64,000 nt of DNA from Pseudomonas sp. TH41 (GTDB lineage: Bacteria > Pseudomonadota > Gammaproteobacteria > Pseudomonadales > Pseudomonadaceae): the NCBI RefSeq assembly GCF_016650695.1, contig NZ_JAEKFH010000006.1, positions 558,001-622,000 of the forward strand, read 5' to 3'. How positions within the stretch are numbered: position 1 is the first letter of the stretch; every line of letters begins with the position of its first letter. The translations under genes and the position numbers were made by a program. A model generated the notes under the pieces. It was not told the DNA's origin. It did not search any database and was given only the letters and a program-made list of their open reading frames with translations. This document shows positions 34,844 to 44,176 of the stretch, in pieces.

Positions 34844-35464
34844 ATGAACACTATTGCCACACACAGCCATCAGCCTTGGAACAAGGGAAAGATTGTCGGC
34901 CAGAAAGCACCGCTTCGAGTCAGAGATATCTGGGCCATTCGGGTCAGACTCCAGCTCGCGGAGAAGACACGGGATTTGGCACTCTTCAACTTGGCTATCG
35001 ACAGCAAACTGCGCGCCTGTGACTTAACCAAGCTGCGAGTACGAGATATAGCCCATGGAGCACATGTATCATCACGAGCCATCGTGATGCAGCAGAAAAC
35101 CCAGGACCCTGTGCAATTTGAAATCACTGAGCAAACCCGAACGGTTCTGGAGGCTTGGATGCATCAGGCCCACCTTCGAAGTGAGGACTTCTTGTTTCCG
35201 ACCCGGCTGCACGACTCAGACCACCTCTCGACCAGACAATACGCTCGAATAGTCAAAGCGTGGGTGACCGCCATTGGCCTTGACCCAACCATGTACGGTA
35301 CTCACACACTACGGAGAACCAAGGCATCGCTGATCTATCGCAGGACGAAGAACCTGAGAGCTGTCCAACTCCTGCTTGGTCATACGAAGCTTGAAAGCAC
35401 CGTCAGATACCTGGGAATCGAGGTCGATGATGCCCTGGAAATGGCGGAACAGACTGAAGTCTGA
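34844..35464 (+). CDS. Small tyrosine recombinase/integrase
   Basis: 206 residues, only the catalytic domain, as in FimB/FimE-type recombinases. Catalytic residues in order: Arg in KLRACDLTKLRVRDI (~64), Lys in QQKTQDPVQ (~85), the His-x-x-Arg box THTLRRTKASLIYRR (~165), His in LLGHTKLE (~186) and the nucleophile Tyr in VRYLGIEVDD (~195). It should cut and join short recombination sites. It is an orphan without excisionase or phage genes. A 7-base inverted repeat (35475-35481 and 35489-35495) follows its stop and may be a site or terminator. Confidence 0.88.
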   Translation: MNTIATHSHQPWNKGKIVGQKAPLRVRDIWAIRVRLQLAEKTRDLALFNLAIDSKLRACDLTKLRVRDIAHGAHVSSRAIVMQQKTQDPVQFEITEQTRTVLEAWMHQAHLRSEDFLFPTRLHDSDHLSTRQYARIVKAWVTAIGLDPTMYGTHTLRRTKASLIYRRTKNLRAVQLLLGHTKLESTVRYLGIEVDDALEMAEQTEV

Positions 35465-35607
35465 TCATCCATAGTGACGGTCGATGCTAGACCGTCGCTA
35501 TTCGGCCAGAAACGGCCAGTGGGGCAGAGCATCTATTACGCTATATTTTTATGCCCTTCATTCGGTCGGGACTCGCTTTTTGTTCAAGCCATGAGAGGAG
35601 ATGTGAT

Positions 35608-36069
35608 TTGCCTCAACGCCTGCAACAGCCAATGCGTCGGACTGCGTTTTTTGCAGACACAACTGCGCTGATCCTGTTTTTCACGACCACCGGCATCATC
35701 AATGAACGTTTCATTGCTGGCATGACGTGGGATCAGGTCCTTCATGCTCGCCTTCTGGGAGCGAGCCTGATGATTCCAGTCGCGAGACCTTACGGCTTAT
35801 GGCGGGATTGGTTGATAAAGCGAGCCAGTCAGAGCCGGGTTTCCTTGTTGCTATGGGACAGTATTGCCCTCGTCAGTTTCCAAGTTCCCATCTATGCGGC
35901 GATCATTGCTTTCAGTGGTGCATCGGGAGGCGGCCTAGTGCGCGGCACTTTCGGCGCGGCCCTGATGATGCTCATTCTGGGACGACCTTATGGCGCGTTT
36001 CTTAACGGGGTACGGAAGTTGTTTGGCTTACCTCCAGGTGGCGATAAGCCAATGTCGCTGAACAGCTGA
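35608..36069 (+). CDS. alaE: L-alanine exporter AlaE-like protein
   Basis: 153 residues. The best start is TTG at 35608, with GAGAGGAG well placed upstream; the frame is open from 35551. Four membrane segments and the AlaE features RLLGASLMIPVARPYGLWRDW and FQVPIYAAIIAFSGAS. AlaE exports L-alanine and small alanyl peptides across the inner membrane, preventing toxic build-up. It is a single gene behind the recombinase. The TTG start is inferred from ribosome-site placement. Confidence 0.8.
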   Translation: MPQRLQQPMRRTAFFADTTALILFFTTTGIINERFIAGMTWDQVLHARLLGASLMIPVARPYGLWRDWLIKRASQSRVSLLLWDSIALVSFQVPIYAAIIAFSGASGGGLVRGTFGAALMMLILGRPYGAFLNGVRKLFGLPPGGDKPMSLNS

Positions 36070-36379
36070 GTGACCGCTATCGGATGATTTCCGCCAAGGG
36101 TGGGTGCAAAAATTGAAAAGTTTGGGTGTTGCGGAATTGCACGATCGGTAGAGAGCTGCCCGTTGCTGACGGTGGCGACAGGCAGAAATCGGCCACTGAC
36201 AGACTGAGCATGGCGAATCGCACCACGGATCATCAGCGCATGAAGCTGGTCTAGCGCACCGCCCGGATCCGGATAAGCCTCTACATCAACGCAGCCAATG
36301 CAACGTCAAGTGGCGCCAGGCTCGTGATCAATACACCAACCCTTTGCGGATCGTGTCGGGTGGTATTGGTCCCGATGGC
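36070..36379. other. 310-base stretch without a supported gene
   Basis: Fragments of what may be decayed coding DNA, with no frame, repeat or RNA gene that I can support. Confidence 0.4.
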
Positions 36380-36796
36380 TTAGTGCCTGGGGCTTGCGTC
36401 CATCTCTGAGGCCCGCGCCAGTGCTTGCGTGTCGACATATTCTCGAATGTTCGTCAGCTTGCCATTGCGAACAGTGATGGCGAAGACAAAATAGTCCTCA
36501 AACGTCCTGTTCGTGGCTTTGACTTTCCCCGTAGCAAAGCCAACTACCAGAACCCGGTCTCCCTGCGCTACGAACTCGGGGGGCTGCGGGGAGGAAACTT
36601 CCATCTCTGCGGAAGCCTTCTGAAGCAGGTCTGCCAATCCCGCGTGCCCGCGGTGCGTGCCGGCCAGCGGCCAACCCTCTCCCGGAATTATCCACTCGAT
36701 ATCTTCGGCAGACAACGCCAGCACACCTTGCCTATCGCCGCCGCCCATTACTGCAAAAAAGTCCTTCACAATCTGGATATTCTCTTGAATGCTCAT
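36380..36796 (-). CDS. NTF2/SnoaL-fold protein
   Basis: 138 residues from MSIQENIQIVKDFFAVM, with GGGGAAG before this ATG (the frame itself reaches 36943). A cone-shaped NTF2-like fold with the usual SAEDIEWIIPGEGWPLAGTHRG block. Such proteins are polyketide-cyclase-like, isomerases or stress proteins; no active-site set is clear enough to choose. A second NTF2 protein lies 47 bases upstream on the same strand, so the two are probably an operon. Confidence 0.72.
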   Translation of the reverse strand: MSIQENIQIVKDFFAVMGGGDRQGVLALSAEDIEWIIPGEGWPLAGTHRGHAGLADLLQKASAEMEVSSPQPPEFVAQGDRVLVVGFATGKVKATNRTFEDYFVFAITVRNGKLTNIREYVDTQALARASEMDASPRH

Positions 36797-36843
36797 AAAG
36801 ACTTCCCCATTGCTCTTACAGAGGATCGCGTAGTGTCCGTCAT

Positions 36844-37272
36844 TCAGCCGGGGACGAGGCCGAGTTGTTGCTGCATCGCAGAAGCCTCGTTGTAGCAATG
36901 GAAAGATTTGACCTTCCCGCCTTCGAGTTGGAAAACATCGCATGACGGGACATCTATCGTCTTGCCCGTGGGAGCTAGCGTCCCTGAAGCAAGAGGCAGA
37001 TCACCCTTGTGCGTTCCCCGAATCGCGAGTTCGACAACGACGACGTCTCCCGCGACATGGATGTTAAATATCTCACGGTGGACATCGGGGAACGCACTGA
37101 CCATACCCGCGATAGACTCACCAATGGCCTTCCCGCGAAACTTCATGCCGGATGCCATATCCCACATGTATCCTTCCTCAGAGAACATGGAGACAAACTT
37201 CTCGATATCCGTTCCTTGGCCTTCCGCGGCGGTGCAGAGTTCTCTGATTATTCTTTCATTATTAAGCATCAT
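36844..37272 (-). CDS. NTF2/SnoaL-fold ester-cyclase-like protein
   Basis: 142 residues. The SnoaL-type pattern is seen in SGMKFRGKAIGESIAGMVSAF followed by PDVHREIFN and GTHKGDLPLASGTLAPTGK, as in ester cyclase-like proteins. A GAGGATCG site precedes two consecutive ATGs. It is the first of two tandem NTF2-fold genes. Substrate unknown. Confidence 0.72.
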   Translation of the reverse strand: MMLNNERIIRELCTAAEGQGTDIEKFVSMFSEEGYMWDMASGMKFRGKAIGESIAGMVSAFPDVHREIFNIHVAGDVVVVELAIRGTHKGDLPLASGTLAPTGKTIDVPSCDVFQLEGGKVKSFHCYNEASAMQQQLGLVPG

Positions 37273-37333
37273 CGATCCTCTTCTTCATTATTGGGCACTT
37301 ATCCAATCGTATAAGTTGTGGACCTGCGGGCGA

Positions 37334-37560
37334 GGACGATGGTTCAGCCGATATCGACGTTCAAGGTGACGTCCCAGGTGTCGGCGCCGTTTTTGGCAAG
37401 GCCGATGAGCATCAGGCCGGCCGCCTCGAGCGTCTGGGCCATGTGCAGGCCGTCGACATCCAACGGACGCAGCCGAGACTCTCGAGTCCACCCTTAGCAA
37501 GGACGTGGCCGAAGAGGGTGTTGAACGCCTTGCTGCCGGCGTCGTCCTCGCTTCAATCAA
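37334..37560 (-). pseudogene. Decayed remnant, probably of an NAD(P)-binding F420-type reductase
   Basis: Two out-of-register pieces are readable: KAFNTLFGHVLAKGG, and HMAQTLEAAGLMLIGLAKNG followed by ADTWDVTLNVDIG and a stop. The first resembles the KAFNT motif of NADPH:F420-reductase-like proteins. At least one frameshift separates them. Confidence 0.35.
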
Positions 37561-37619
37561 ACTGTGGCTACCCTTTGTCCACGAGGCAGGACCGCATCAA
37601 AATTTGCGATCGCGATTCA

Positions 37620-38056
37620 TCAGTCGAACTTGACCGAGTCCTTGAAGATCAGTTGTCCCCAGATATTTTCGCGCGCCTGCACAAGCAGTCCACCGTCCGA
37701 AAGCCCGCCAAGTTTGATCGGCGAGAAACCGTGATTTTGCGCAAGCGCACCAATCTCCGCTTCGGCGCTGTCATCGTCGCTCGCTAGAAACACGACTCTC
37801 CTGCCACCCTGCACGGCCGGATCCTGGCCAAGGACGGCAGCGCCCAAATGATTGAAGCCCTTGACCAGTCGTCCACCAGTGAAGGCCTGCGCGACGACCC
37901 TGGAAGAAGGCTCTCCTCCCAGTTCCTCAGGGGACACGCCGTAGGCATTGGTCACATCGATGATGGTCTTTCCCTTCCAGGTCGGCAGCACCTTCGCGAC
38001 ATCCGGGTGCGACTCGAAACGGACAGCCAGAAAGACGATGTCCGCCGGCCGGGCGT
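37620..38056 (-). pseudogene. NADPH:F420-oxidoreductase-like protein, N-terminally truncated
   Basis: About 145 codons of an NAD(P)-binding protein: ADIVFLAVRFESHPDVAKVL, WKGKTIIDVTNAYGVSPEEL, LVKGFNHLGAAVLG and the helical end VQARENIWGQLIFKD. The GxGxxG nucleotide-binding start is missing, cut away where an SDR remnant begins at about 38060. Confidence 0.65.
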
Positions 38057-38062
38057 CACGAG

Positions 38063-38335
38063 TCAGATTTGCGCCAGGCCGCCGTCGACGGCGACCTCAC
38101 TTGCGGTCATGAAGCTGCTGTCCTGCGATGCGAGAAACGCGGCCGCCGCACCGATCTCCGCCGGATCGGCCATGCGCTGGAGCGGATTCATCGAGGCGAA
38201 GACCTTCATGCCTTCCTCGCCTAGCGCTTCCTTCGCAAGTTCGGTCGCTGTCGGCCCGGGCGACAGCACGTTTACCCGGATGCCGGTACCCTTCAGGTCC
38301 TCCGCCCTGGTCCGCGCGAGGTTGCGCACATTCGT

Positions 38336-38338
<3 letters not shown>
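38063..38338 (-). pseudogene. Short-chain dehydrogenase, C-terminal half
   Basis: Minus-strand frame with NLARTRAEDLKGTGIRVNVL, SPGPTATELAKEAL and the classical end FMTASEVAVDGGLAQI. The Rossmann nucleotide motif and the Ser/Tyr/Lys catalytic residues have been lost. The broken edge at about 38.34 kb joins head-to-head with a second SDR on the other strand. Confidence 0.8.
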
Positions 38339-39049
<711 letters not shown>

Positions 39050-39773
39050 CGAGTTTTGGAGCATTGGGCCGACGGTATGCATGGAAGCGGAGCGCAACAC
39101 TGACGCTCTAGGGGGCTTTGCATACATGGGGAGTAGCGGCCTCGCCAATTGAAATTCTACAAAATTTCCACTGGCGAAATCGTCTAAACCAACGACGCTA
39201 ACTAAAAGACTTTGAAAGGGCAGCGCTGAACCCGGCTCAACCACGGTTTTGTCTTGGCCGGGCAAGTGATCTTGATTGAGCACAAAAAAGGGGCCCATTT
39301 CGGGTAATGCCAGTCAGTTAATCTGCACCTGCCGTTCCAGAAGCGATCTACGCACCGATGAAAGACGAGGATTTTAATGACAACGACAGTCAGCGATTTT
39401 CTGGTTGAGCGACTCAGCTAATGGGGGGGCCTCCATTATTTTTTTTGGGAGGCAAGTAAGGAAGAAATTTATCGCTAACGTGACTGGCCGACAGGTTGCT
39501 CCCACTGGCCACCATCCGCTACCCGGACGTTAGCCAAATCATAGGGGGCACGCCTTCCATGCAGCCGATATTGAAACCAAACTTGTTCGGATTGGTACTG
39601 CGTCGGTGATGGGTGTAGAAACCACAGATGCCGTAAAAGAAATCCCTTGCGCAGAACGAGCAATCACATCGATGTAGATCAGGTAGGCCTGCTGGTAGTC
39701 TATGATTTATATGAACATTGAGCGGATCAGATTTGACACGTCCTCTAGGTCAGGAAGGAAGAATGCGCTCGGT
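39050..39773. other. 724-base stretch of decayed DNA
   Basis: No intact gene. At 39377 an ATG after a GAGGATTTTA site starts MTTTVSDFLVERLS and then meets TAA, which looks like the first 14 codons of a thiamine-pyrophosphate enzyme. A minus-strand frame at 39475-39663 is protein-like but unrecognised. Homopolymer runs (G7, T8) occur near 39430-39450. Confidence 0.4.
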
Positions 39774-40331
39774 TCACCCACCGCTGACTTTCCAGTGTTT
39801 GACATCATCCGCGAACATCATTTGCTTCATCTCATGCGCAATCCCATATGCCAGAGACTCGTGTGCAGCGATGACTTTTTCTTCTGCTGAAAGGCAATGA
39901 AAAATATCGAGCTTGGTCTCTGCGTCAGCAGTTTCGAGTGTGAAAATTTGCACGTAACGCGCGAGGTCGTTATCGAGGCTCGACAGGTATTCACGCAGAC
40001 GCTGATGGTCGACGGATTTTTGGCTGAAATACCAATTCATCGGGTGAATCAGGAAGCGCGAGTGGGGCGAGGTGATACGGCGGCTGGCCGCCAAAAACAT
40101 AATGATGCCCATCGATTCGATGTTACCCGCGTTGATCGCGCATAGCGGTACCGGCAATGACTTCAGGAACGTGTAGAGGGTGAAGCCAAAGTTAGTGCTA
40201 CCCCCGCTTGTAGAAAGGTTGAGGAGCAAGGAGGTGGCGCCTTGATCGATGGCTTCGAGGCAACAGTCCCGGAAGCGCTCAGTCGTTCCCTGATCGATCT
40301 GGCAATGAAAATGCACGATGTGTTCAGTCAT
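39774..40331 (-). CDS. ClpP-fold serine peptidase-like protein
   Basis: 185 residues. The ClpP/crotonase-type features are NLSTSGGSTNFGF (oxyanion glycine strand, ~38-50), the nucleophile Ser in AGNIESMGIIMFLAA (~73) and His in SRFLIHPMNW (~96). At the third position, where ClpP has YGLID, this protein reads YGIAHEM, so the usual Asp is not there. No handle region for a ClpX/ClpA partner is obvious. AGGAGGTC precedes the ATG. Probably a divergent peptidase induced by stress; partner unknown. Confidence 0.78.
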   Translation of the reverse strand: MTEHIVHFHCQIDQGTTERFRDCCLEAIDQGATSLLLNLSTSGGSTNFGFTLYTFLKSLPVPLCAINAGNIESMGIIMFLAASRRITSPHSRFLIHPMNWYFSQKSVDHQRLREYLSSLDNDLARYVQIFTLETADAETKLDIFHCLSAEEKVIAAHESLAYGIAHEMKQMMFADDVKHWKVSGG

Positions 40332-40592
40332 CGATTGACCTCCTGAGTGTGATGGGTGGAGGGCTTCTACGAGTTATTGAGTCTAGTAAAAATCGAACAT
40401 TTTGATCTGAAATCCGACGTAAGTTGCTCCTCTGTGCCACACACGCCGTCCATCGAATGCGCGCATTTTAATGGAACCAAATACCCAACTCCACTCGTCG
40501 CGAGTCAGTATTTCAGTTCAAACTTTCTGTTTTGTGCGTCCTCCGAATTAGACGAGCCCATGCTCGTGCTAACGATGTAGAGGTGAACAAAA

Positions 40593-41024
40593 ATGGCCAA
40601 TACAGGAAACAAAAATCCAGGCAGTTTTTCCAATGACCGGGACAAGGCTTCTGAAGCCGGTAAGAAAGGTGGAGAAGCCTCTGGCGGAAATTTTGCCAAC
40701 GATCCACAACGCGCGTCTGAAGCAGGCCAAAAAGGTGGTCAAGCTTCCGGCGGACAACAATCCCGTGATAGTGATCGCATGTCCGGAGGCGGGCAGGGTA
40801 CGAATCGCGGAGGCGAATTTGCCGACGATAAAGAAAACATGTCCAAGCCAGGCCAAAAAGGCGGCCAGGCTTCAGGCGGACAACGGGCCAACAAGGCTGA
40901 TCAATCGTCCAGCGGTGGAAAAGGAAGCGGACGCGACAGCAATCTTTCCGATGATCGCGATAAATCCTCTGAAATGGGGGGCAAGGACGGTGGGATGAGC
41001 GGAGGTGGAGGACGCAAACCCTGA
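40593..41024 (+). CDS. KGG-repeat stress protein (GsiB/con-10-like)
   Basis: 143 residues, very hydrophilic. Repeats of the stress-induced KGG motif: RDKASEAGKKGGEASGGNF, QRASEAGQKGGQASGGQ and ENMSKPGQKGGQASGGQ, followed by degenerate copies. Such proteins are unstructured and protect against desiccation, acid or osmotic stress. It is a single gene with a strong terminator. Neighbouring ClpP-like and hemerythrin genes support a general stress setting. Confidence 0.85.
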   Translation: MANTGNKNPGSFSNDRDKASEAGKKGGEASGGNFANDPQRASEAGQKGGQASGGQQSRDSDRMSGGGQGTNRGGEFADDKENMSKPGQKGGQASGGQRANKADQSSSGGKGSGRDSNLSDDRDKSSEMGGKDGGMSGGGGRKP

Positions 41025-41038
41025 TGCCGTCTGACCCC

Positions 41039-41067
41039 ATCAAGCCCCGAATCTTTCGGGGCTTGAT
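41039..41067 (+). terminator. Terminator of the KGG-repeat gene
   Basis: Perfect 12-base stem ATCAAGCCCCGA with TCGGGGCTTGAT, 5-base loop, followed by TTCGATATTG. The T run is short but the stem is strong and lies 15 bases after the stop. Confidence 0.75.
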
Positions 41068-41318
41068 TTCGATATTGTCGGCCAATACTGAGATCCGAGC
41101 CTTGGCTCACAACTCAGCAACGAATATATTTTTGGGGGGGGAGCAATATCGTAGAGGCGAGTGCCGACCGCCAGGATTTTAAGAATCGCTCTACCGCTTT
41201 CGAAGGGATTGCCCTCAAGACCATCGAAATTCTCACGCGTGAGGCGGCACAAGTGATCCTATGAACAAGCATCCGCCTTGTTCACGAAACGACCTCTTAA
41301 GATGTCGAGGTTTTCCAA

Positions 41319-41630
41319 ATGCACCTGATCGAGATTTTTTTGCCGCTCAACACGAACGATGGCACGCCTCAGCCCGTCGAGCTTTTTCGCCGCGTACGGG
41401 AGCAGTTGGCCGATCAGTTCGGAGGAGTGACGGCGTTCACTCGCAATCCGGCGAAAGGAATATCGCTGCTGGAAGACAACGAAAAATCAGAGGACGACAT
41501 CATCGTTTATGAGGTAATGGTTGAAGCTGTTGATCGGCTTTGGTGGCAAAGCTATAAGCGCGATCTTGAAGAGCGTTTTCAACAGGAGGACATTCTGATC
41601 CGTGCCACCGCCGTGAGTCTCATTCGCTGA
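41319..41630 (+). CDS. Conserved hypothetical protein, 103 residues
   Basis: Starts MHLIEIFLPLNTNDG, then a helical basic region (VELFRRVREQLADQFGG) and TAFTRNPAKGISLLED, ending in an amphipathic C-terminus (ALR-type helix DLEERFQQEDILIRATAV). It has the look of a small alpha/beta ferredoxin-like or dimeric barrel protein. No catalytic residue stands out. A weak GAGG site precedes the ATG. Confidence 0.6.
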   Translation: MHLIEIFLPLNTNDGTPQPVELFRRVREQLADQFGGVTAFTRNPAKGISLLEDNEKSEDDIIVYEVMVEAVDRLWWQSYKRDLEERFQQEDILIRATAVSLIR

Positions 41631-41663
41631 CCAAAATCGTGAGGGTCACGTAATGAGGTGAAG

Positions 41664-41786
41664 ATGTCGACTTCCTTTAAACGATTTGAAGTGAAGCAAA
41701 TCTCAAACATGTACGAGCTGGATTGCTCGTGTGAGTACCCTTATTACCCAGCATGCTATGAGGGCTTTTTTTTCACACACAAATAA
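41664..41786 (+). CDS. Possible 40-residue Cys/Tyr-rich small protein
   Basis: ATG with AGGTG close upstream; frame MSTSFKRFEVKQISN then MYELDCSCEYPYYPACYEG. Three cysteines in a short span could bind metal. Its end overlaps the terminator of the convergent hemerythrin gene. Only the open frame and composition support it. Confidence 0.25.
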   Translation: MSTSFKRFEVKQISNMYELDCSCEYPYYPACYEGFFFTHK

Positions 41787-41808
41787 AGGCCCAGCATTGA
41801 GCTGAGCC
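41781..41808 (-). terminator. Terminator of the hemerythrin gene
   Basis: On the minus strand GGCTCAGC, a TCAAT loop and GCTGGGCC form an 8-base stem with one wobble pair, followed by TTTATTTG. It lies 12 bases after the stop. Confidence 0.75.
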
Positions 41809-41819
41809 TCGAATTTCAG

Positions 41820-42296
41820 TCAAGCAGCAAGGCTAGGGTCAGAAAGCGCCTTTTTGTAGCCTGCTTTCATTTCTTCCATCTGCAGCCCTAGTTCGTCCAG
41901 CTTGGCTTTTCCAAGAAGCTTCTTCGCTTGAGGAAACGTCTCTGTTTCTTCCTCCTCGATATGGTGCTCCAAAAGCTCTTTGACGACCTTCACTCGGCCA
42001 GAGAACTCAGGCGTGCCAGGATCTGTTGCTTTCAAATCCGGCAGCACGAGGGTGTCCACAGTACGGTGCTCCTCCTTCGCTTCGTAATACATCACGTCCT
42101 GTTCCTTGCTCCCAGCTTCCTTGAATGCTGGGTAGAGGATTTCCTCCTCCAATTTGGTATGGATGGTGATCTCCATCTCCAATTTTGCCAGTAACTCAGT
42201 GCGCTTTTTGATGCCGCGCTCAGTCGATTCGGTAAGCTGAGACAGAATGGCTTTTACGCGATCGTGGTCTGCTTTCAAGAGGTCAATGGCGTTCAT
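41820..42296 (-). CDS. Hemerythrin-like HHE-domain protein
   Basis: 158 residues, all helical. The HHE-family iron ligands are seen in LLKADHDRVKAIL (His ~11), ITIHTKLEEEILYPAF (His and Glu, ~46-51), EAKEEHRTVDTL (His ~78) and LLEHHIEEEETETFP (His and Glu, ~111-115). It should bind a di-iron centre that handles O2 or NO, in the cytoplasm. A single gene with its own terminator. A good site (GAAGGAAG) precedes the ATG. Confidence 0.88.
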   Translation of the reverse strand: MNAIDLLKADHDRVKAILSQLTESTERGIKKRTELLAKLEMEITIHTKLEEEILYPAFKEAGSKEQDVMYYEAKEEHRTVDTLVLPDLKATDPGTPEFSGRVKVVKELLEHHIEEEETETFPQAKKLLGKAKLDELGLQMEEMKAGYKKALSDPSLAA

Positions 42297-42787
42297 GTCG
42301 GCTTCCTTCGGTAATCACGGTTAGACGCGCGTCGATCGATGTGCCAACGCTACGCAGTACCATTACCTGCATCGGCTATGCCAACAATCACTAGTAAAAA
42401 AGGCTATAAAAACCAACGAGTTGTTTTCCTATGGTGTGTCTTTGGCTCGGGTGTTTTGCATGATTGATTGATACCCGACTTGCAGATTGCGGAAGTATTC
42501 AGGGAACCCGAATGCTTTGGTTCCAGCTGTCCTATGAAGGGCCTCTCACTAATAGTTCCAATACCTTAATCAGGAACCTCTACCTAGACTCCGTTCATCA
42601 AGGAGAAGTATTTCGAGCCTTAGCTTTTGGCTTTCGGAATCATTGGTGCAGGGGATAGTCAACCGACAAATACTGCATCGGACAGGTGTCATGTCTATAT
42701 ACGCCCACACCGCCTTTATTCCCAATCATCGCTCGCTGCTTCCAATGGCTGATTCCTGTGCGCGCTGGCTAATGATGGGGGCACGGC
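42297..42787. other. 491-base intergenic region before the bd oxidase genes
   Basis: Holds the divergent promoters of the hemerythrin and oxidase genes. I could not find a full ANR/FNR box. A 64-codon frame at 42464-42658 has no support. Confidence 0.45.
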
Positions 42788-44164
42788 ATGGACGCGATTG
42801 ATTCGGCGCTGATGGCGGCGCGTGCCCAGTTCGCGATCACCATCAGTTTTCATATCGTGCTGGCGGCATTCACCATCGGGTTGGCCAACTTTCTGATGGT
42901 GCTCGAAGCGCTTTGGCTGTGGCATGGGCGAAAGATCTACTTGGACGTCTATCTTTACTGGTTAAAGGTTTTTGCTCTCAACGTGGCGGTGGGCACCGCC
43001 TCGGGTCTGATTCTGGAGTACCAATTCGGGCTCAATTGGTCGCGGCTGTCGACCCAGGCGGGAGATATCCTTGGCCCGTTGATGTTCTACGAGGTACTTG
43101 CCGCATTTTTTCTTGAGGCTGGCTTCCTTGGCATCATGTTGTTCGGATTGAAGAAGGTTGGCCCGCGTCTGCATTTTTTTGCCACTTGCGCCGTAACAAT
43201 TGGATCGCTCATCAGCGCCTTCTGGATCTTGTCAGCCAATTCCTGGATGCAGACACCCGTCGGTTACTCCATTGGCACAGATGGCCGCTTCATCGCCGAG
43301 GATTGGTGGGCAATCATCTTCAATCCTTCCTTCCCTTATCGGCTTGTGCATATGACGTTGGCCGCGTTGCTCGGCACCGCTGCGCTGCTGGGCGGTGTCA
43401 GCGCCTGGCAGCTGTTACGTGCGCCTGAAAACCCGAGAGCACGGCTTGCCTACTCCATGTCGCTGTGGGCGATCGTCGTGCTCATGCCTGTGCAAATCGT
43501 GGTGGGAGATCTCCATGGTCAACACAGCCTCAAAGTTCAGCCACAGAAGGTCGCTGCCATAGAAGGCTCCTGGACTCGCCCAGCGGAAGGGGCAGGGGAG
43601 CCGTTACGCTTGTTCGCCCTTCCAGACATGACGGAGCGGCAAAACCATTGGGAAGTGGCAATTCCGCGCATAGCTTCGCTGTACTTGCGGCATGACCTAA
43701 GTAGCACGATTGCCGCCCTGGACGAATTCCCACCTCAGGACATACCACCTGTGCCAGCGGTGTTCTTTGCTTTTCGCTTCATGGTCGGTCTGGGCCTTTT
43801 GATGTTGGGGCAGGGCATGACCAGCTTGGTACTGCGATGGCGACAACGGTTGTACGCAACGCGTTGGATGCTCCGAGTCTGTGTGTTGATGGCTCCAGCT
43901 GGTTTTCTCGCGATGCTCAGTGGCTGGGTAGTGACCGAGGTTGGCCGCCAACCCTTCATCGTCTACGGATTGCTGCGCACGGCTGACAGCCTGTCTTCGG
44001 TGTCTCGACAGCAGGTGGTAGGGGCGACCTGGACAATCCTGTCGTTTTACCTGGTGATCTTCGGCGTGGGTCTCTGGGTGCTACTGCGATTATTGCGTGA
44101 GCCGCCTCACGAGGGCGAGCCCGGGCCGCAACCCACTTTGGCTGACGAGACGGGTGAATCCTGA
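42788..44164 (+). CDS. cioA: Cytochrome bd-type quinol oxidase subunit I, cyanide-insensitive (CioA) type
   Basis: 458 residues, about nine membrane helices. Haem ligands: His in ISFHIVLAAFTIGLANF (b595 side), His in SFPYRLVHMTLAA, and Met in the SMSLWAIVVLMPVQIVVGD segment. The quinol Q-loop after VGDLHGQHSLKVQPQKVAA is short, the mark of cyanide-insensitive oxidases. The GRQPW motif reads GRQPF. It oxidises ubiquinol and reduces O2 to water in the inner membrane. Subunit II follows after 12 bases. GATGGGGGC precedes the ATG. Confidence 0.93.
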   Translation: MDAIDSALMAARAQFAITISFHIVLAAFTIGLANFLMVLEALWLWHGRKIYLDVYLYWLKVFALNVAVGTASGLILEYQFGLNWSRLSTQAGDILGPLMFYEVLAAFFLEAGFLGIMLFGLKKVGPRLHFFATCAVTIGSLISAFWILSANSWMQTPVGYSIGTDGRFIAEDWWAIIFNPSFPYRLVHMTLAALLGTAALLGGVSAWQLLRAPENPRARLAYSMSLWAIVVLMPVQIVVGDLHGQHSLKVQPQKVAAIEGSWTRPAEGAGEPLRLFALPDMTERQNHWEVAIPRIASLYLRHDLSSTIAALDEFPPQDIPPVPAVFFAFRFMVGLGLLMLGQGMTSLVLRWRQRLYATRWMLRVCVLMAPAGFLAMLSGWVVTEVGRQPFIVYGLLRTADSLSSVSRQQVVGATWTILSFYLVIFGVGLWVLLRLLREPPHEGEPGPQPTLADETGES

Positions 44165-44176
44165 GGGCATGAATCC

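Noticed and set aside
40513..41085. 190-codon minus-strand frame opposite the KGG-repeat gene
   Set aside because: It is the shadow of the repetitive plus-strand gene; no ribosome site, and it runs through that gene's terminator.
42464..42658. 64-codon frame upstream of the bd oxidase
   Set aside because: No ribosome site and no protein-like pattern; lies in the promoter region.
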